Below are positions 60,838 to 64,000 of a DNA stretch of 64,000 nt, piece by piece. This DNA comes from Chitinophagales bacterium (GTDB lineage Bacteria; Bacteroidota; Bacteroidia; Chitinophagales; LD1): the NCBI GenBank assembly GCA_019638515.1, contig JAHBTS010000003.1, positions 124,001-188,000 of the forward strand. The letters run 5' to 3'. Under the pieces are notes generated by a model. That model saw only the letters and a program-made list of their open reading frames with translations. It was not told the origin of the DNA and searched no databases. A program made the translations under genes and the position numbers. The first letter of the stretch is position 1, and each line of letters begins with the position of its first letter.

Positions 60838-63800
60838 ATGATGAAAAACTTTTTTACACTTTCTTCTTTCTTATTAGCCTACAACATATTATGCTCACAA
60901 GACGTTACTGTACCAGGCTCAGGTTCTTGCAATGGTGGAGCTGTTAATGGTACATGGACTGTCCCTTGCACCGTTACATCAGTTACCATAGAAGTATATG
61001 GTGGTGGTGGTGGTGGTGGTGGTAGTTCCGATGGTTCAAACGGAGGTGTTTTCTGCAAAGAAAACAAAGGCGGTGGCGGTGGCGGTGGCGGTGGCTATAG
61101 CACCATCACCATCAATGTAACTCCAGGTTCTGCTTTTACCTATAGCGTAGGCTCAGGAGGATGTGGCGGTGGCGGTGCTGGTGAATGCAGCAATGGCGAT
61201 AATGGAAATGATGGAAACAGAACCACTTTTTCCGGTACAGACGCAAACGGAACAGCCATTAGCTTAATTGCCAATGGCGGACAAGGAGGAAGAAGAGGCA
61301 ATAGCGGCAGTGGTGGCGCCTCTGGCGGCCCCTCTGCAGGAGGAACAGCATCAGGTGGCTCCACCAACCAAACAGGAACAGGTGGTGCGGCCGCACAACC
61401 TAAAGGTTCATATGTAGGTGGTGCAGGTGGTGCGGCTGCAGGCCCCAATGGTGGTGTAGGCGGTACAGCAGGAGCCAGTGCCAATGGAGGCCCCGGTGGG
61501 CAATATGGCGGTGGCGCAGGCGGTGGCGCAGGAAGCAACGACCAAGGTGGTGGTGCAGGTGGCAGGGGCGGTCTTTTAATTACATACGGAAACACAATAC
61601 CTCCGGCAACAGCACCAACTATTTCTTCTACCCCTCCTACTTGCCTAAACCCAGGTAGCAGCACCATCAGCAACTATGCCAGTGGCATCACTTATGTATT
61701 TACCCCTACCGGACCTACTGTTGGAGCAGGGGGGGCTATTACAGGTATGGTAACAGGAACAAGCTACACCGTAGTTGCCGGCACCGGTGCGTGTGCTTCT
61801 CCTCCTAGTGCTTCTTTTAGCAATGCCCCGGCCTCTGCCCCTCCGGCAGTGCCAACTACAACATCAATACCACCCTCTTGTGGTGCGGATGGCAGCACTA
61901 CCATTAGCAACTACAATGCCTCATACACTTATACCTTTACACCTGCAGGTCCATCTGTAGGTGCAGGCGGTGCTATTACAGGTATGACTGTTGGCACAAG
62001 CTATACTGTAACTGCAAGCGATGGCAGTTGCAACTCTACAGCCAGCACCTCTTTCAGCAATGCAGCACAATTAGCTGCTCCTGCAACACCTACTATTACA
62101 GCTACTCCTCCTACATGTGCTGTACCGGGCAGCAGTGCCATTGGTAACTATGTAGCAACCAATACTTATACTTTCACTCCGGCAGGACCTACTGTGGGTG
62201 CAGGTGGTGCTATTACAGGCATGACAATCGGTACTTCTTATACTGTAGTAACAAACGATGGCACTTGTAATTCCTTGGCAAGCGTATCTTTTAGCAATGC
62301 AGCAACAACACCTCCTCCCGTGGCTCCAACTATTACTACTACTCCGCCTACCTGCTCAGCAGATGGCAGCAGTACTGTTAGCAATTACGTAGCTACCTAT
62401 ACCTATACTTTTACACCAACAGGGCCTACCGTAGGTGCAGGTGGTGCTATTACAGGTATGACGGCAGGAACTAGCTATACCGTATCTGCAAGCGATGGCA
62501 CTTGCAACTCCTCTGCTAGCACCGCTTTCAGCAATGCTGCACAATTAGCCGCCCCGGCCACACCTACTATTACCGCTACTCCTCCTACTTGTATGGCAGA
62601 TGGCAGCAGCACTATTAGTAATTATGTTGCTACAAACACCTATACATTCACTCCTGTAGGTCCTACCGTGGGTGCAGGCGGAGCCATCACCGGAATGACG
62701 GTGGGCACAAGCTATACTGTAGAAACAAATGATGGCACTTGCCCTTCGCAGCCAAGTACTGCTTTTAGCAACACGGCTGCAACCACACCTCCGGTTGCCC
62801 CAACCATTACTACCACACCTTCTACTTGCGCAGCTGACGGCAGCAGCACTATAGACAATTACAATGCTGCTTATACCTATACCTTTACACCCGTGGGACC
62901 TTCAGTAGGCGCAGCCGGTGTAGTAACTGGCGCAACAGCCGGAACCAGCTATACAGTAATAGCGAATGACGGCAGTTGCAATTCGCAACCAAGTGCGTCT
63001 TTTAGTAATAGTGCACAATTACCTGCTCCTATAGTAAGCGTAAGCGGAGCATTAAGCTACTGCATTGGTGCCAATACTACCTTAACTGCCAATGGTGGTG
63101 CGGGATATGTTTGGAACGATGCCGGCAATAGCACCACTGCTAGTATTACTGTAACGCAAGGTTCTTATACTGTAACCGCTTCTGACGCTAATGGATGCAC
63201 TGCTACTGCTACTGCTACCGTAACAGAATCTACACCTCCAACTATTACTTTTAGCGGAGCATTAAGCTACTGTAGCGGCAACAACACTACCGTAACAGCC
63301 AATGGCGGCACCGGATACACTTGGAGCAACGGGGCCACTACAGCAGCCAATACTGTTACACAAGGCACTTACACCGTAACAGTAAGTAATGCCGCAGGTT
63401 GTACTAATGTAGATAACGTAACTATAACTGAAGATCCAACGCCCGTTGCAGCATTTACCTACCAAGCTACCTGTGCAGGCGAAGAAGTATTGTTTACCAA
63501 CCAATCTACCGGAGCCAGCACTTATGCATGGAGTTTTGGCAACAATGCTTCATCAACAGATTTGAATCCATCTACTACCTATACCACCGGAGGCACTTAT
63601 AGCGTAACACTTGTTGCTACCGAACAGAACTGTAGCAATACCGTTACACAATCTGTAACAGTTTCAAACAAACCTGTAGCCGATTTTTCTGCAGAAAAAC
63701 TAAGACTTCTGCAGCTTGAAGAACCTTTGATACTACATAACAACAGTACCGGAGCAACCAATTGGCTTTGGACTTTTGGCGACAGCACCACTTCAGGTGA

Positions 63801-64000
63801 ATTTGAACCCACACATATTTACCAAAGCAAAGGTGTGTATAGCGTAACTCTTGTGGCATTTAATGTTGGTGGCTGTGCCGATACACTTACTAAAACAGCA
63901 TGGGTAACTGTAACTGAAAGACCTGCTTTGTATGTTCCTAACTTGTTTTCACCAAACGATGATGGCTCTAACGACATCTTTAAAATTGAAGGTGGCGGCT
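60838..64000 (+). CDS. Glycine-rich repeat surface protein with type IX sorting domain, partial (3' end beyond window)
   Basis: The frame stays open from the ATG at 60838 to the window end (1054 codons visible). After a signal peptide (about residues 1-21) comes a glycine-rich domain (about 33-251) that begins WTVPCTVTSVTIEVYGGGGG, a layout known in Bacteroidota surface proteins. Six tandem 79-residue units follow (about 260-730), then two similar Ig-like units of about 67 residues (about 733-867), two PKD domains (about 868-940 and 945-1026) and the start of a CHU_C type IX sorting domain (VPNLFSPNDDGSNDIFKI, about 1034). It is likely a secreted adhesin exported by the SprA system. Confidence 0.93.
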   Translation, partial: MMKNFFTLSSFLLAYNILCSQDVTVPGSGSCNGGAVNGTWTVPCTVTSVTIEVYGGGGGGGGSSDGSNGGVFCKENKGGGGGGGGGYSTITINVTPGSAFTYSVGSGGCGGGGAGECSNGDNGNDGNRTTFSGTDANGTAISLIANGGQGGRRGNSGSGGASGGPSAGGTASGGSTNQTGTGGAAAQPKGSYVGGAGGAAAGPNGGVGGTAGASANGGPGGQYGGGAGGGAGSNDQGGGAGGRGGLLITYGNTIPPATAPTISSTPPTCLNPGSSTISNYASGITYVFTPTGPTVGAGGAITGMVTGTSYTVVAGTGACASPPSASFSNAPASAPPAVPTTTSIPPSCGADGSTTISNYNASYTYTFTPAGPSVGAGGAITGMTVGTSYTVTASDGSCNSTASTSFSNAAQLAAPATPTITATPPTCAVPGSSAIGNYVATNTYTFTPAGPTVGAGGAITGMTIGTSYTVVTNDGTCNSLASVSFSNAATTPPPVAPTITTTPPTCSADGSSTVSNYVATYTYTFTPTGPTVGAGGAITGMTAGTSYTVSASDGTCNSSASTAFSNAAQLAAPATPTITATPPTCMADGSSTISNYVATNTYTFTPVGPTVGAGGAITGMTVGTSYTVETNDGTCPSQPSTAFSNTAATTPPVAPTITTTPSTCAADGSSTIDNYNAAYTYTFTPVGPSVGAAGVVTGATAGTSYTVIANDGSCNSQPSASFSNSAQLPAPIVSVSGALSYCIGANTTLTANGGAGYVWNDAGNSTTASITVTQGSYTVTASDANGCTATATATVTESTPPTITFSGALSYCSGNNTTVTANGGTGYTWSNGATTAANTVTQGTYTVTVSNAAGCTNVDNVTITEDPTPVAAFTYQATCAGEEVLFTNQSTGASTYAWSFGNNASSTDLNPSTTYTTGGTYSVTLVATEQNCSNTVTQSVTVSNKPVADFSAEKLRLLQLEEPLILHNNSTGATNWLWTFGDSTTSGEFEPTHIYQSKGVYSVTLVAFNVGGCADTLTKTAWVTVTERPALYVPNLFSPNDDGSNDIFKIEGGG
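61000..61095 (+). repeat. Glycine-codon microsatellite
   Basis: Eight consecutive GGT codons (61000-61023) and, later, nine alternating GGC/GGT codons (61069-61095) encode polyglycine. Because the units are three or six bases, slippage would change length without shifting the frame. Confidence 0.85.
61615..63030 (+). repeat. Six tandem 237-bp units (79 codons each)
   Basis: The conserved TPPTC cysteine codon falls at 61642, 61879, 62116, 62353, 62590 and 62827, exactly 237 bases apart each time. Each unit holds a TFTPAGPTVGAGGAITGM block and a GTSYTVxxxDGxCNS block. Units 2 and 4 end with AAQLAAPATPTITAT, and units 3 and 5 with a TPPVAPTITTT type, so adjacent units alternate in a two-unit pattern. 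Confidence 0.95.

Noticed and set aside
61140..61673. A long proline-rich open frame on the minus strand opposite the glycine-rich region
   Set aside because: It is the antisense shadow of GGN/GCN codons on the plus strand. The plus frame is continuous, has a signal peptide and matches known domains.
61615..63030. Regular direct repeats resembling a CRISPR array
   Set aside because: The spacing is 237 bp, the repeats are in a continuous coding frame with similar sequence throughout, and there are no short unique spacers or cas genes.

Overview
The window looks like a chromosomal segment of a gliding-type member of the Bacteroidota, probably near the Chitinophagales/Saprospirales. The evidence is the type IX secretion translocon gene sprA beside ruvA, the gliding genes gldA, gldF and gldG, two giant surface proteins ending in (or entering) the CHU_C/type-B type IX sorting domain, SprB-type repeats, a carB without its C-terminal regulatory domain, Bacteroidota-only families (DUF4292, DUF2400/TIGR02757) and several TAnnTTTG -7 promoter elements. 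I saw no rRNA, tRNA, CRISPR array, insertion sequence or prophage. Gene density is high: no gap exceeds about 260 bases, and the three longest (17025-17261, 52349-52603, 60609-60837) hold at most a promoter-like element.

Layout. 1-1416: the end of a membrane protein, a SufT/MIP18-like Fe-S assembly factor and an Rrf2 regulator, in one overlapping run. 1459-6017 (minus): a PH-like membrane protein, a TPR protein, fumarylacetoacetase, a small hypothetical protein and a DUF2400 protein. 6088-10870: a NagZ-like glycosidase fused to a serine hydrolase, a lipoprotein, and a BadF-type (N-acetylglucosamine) kinase, a set that fits cell-wall sugar recycling. 10877-17024 (minus): a 1952-residue type IX cargo with SprB repeats and a 94-residue secreted protein just upstream. 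17262-28473: mfd, trxB, a CcmF-like haem lyase, a glycosyltransferase and carB. 28505-38908 (minus): sprA, ruvA, and an LPS-type glycosyltransferase overlapping an O-antigen ligase. 38981-43999: meaB, gldG and gldF (minus), a class I amidotransferase and menA. 44018-46320 (minus): an acyl-CoA thioesterase and an M16-like protein with lost zinc ligands and a probable OmpA-like tail. 46505-50704: a small membrane protein, lptB, a DUF4292 lipoprotein, a degenerate EnvC-like protein and an esterase. 50737-57404: obg and adk, a small membrane protein, a polyprenyl diphosphate synthase, an ECF sigma factor with a putative anti-sigma protein, gldA and a HI0933-type flavoprotein. 57420-60608: a lipoprotein, a PrsW-like protease and a Pit phosphate transporter with its DUF47 partner. 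60838-64000: the first 1054 codons of a glycine-rich, repeat-built type IX surface protein that runs off the window.

Functionally the window is dominated by the cell envelope: protein export through the type IX system (SprA) with two likely cargoes, gliding (GldA/F/G), LPS export and assembly (LptB, ligase, glycosyltransferases), peptidoglycan turnover (NagZ fusion, kinase, EnvC) and menaquinone/cytochrome respiration (MenA, polyprenyl synthase, CcmF). The most unusual items are the M16-OmpA-like fusion, the exact six-copy 237-bp repeat with a two-unit alternation, an Ig-like domain split by an inserted module in the 1952-residue protein, and the carB/sprA intergenic hairpins whose loops carry the two stop codons.
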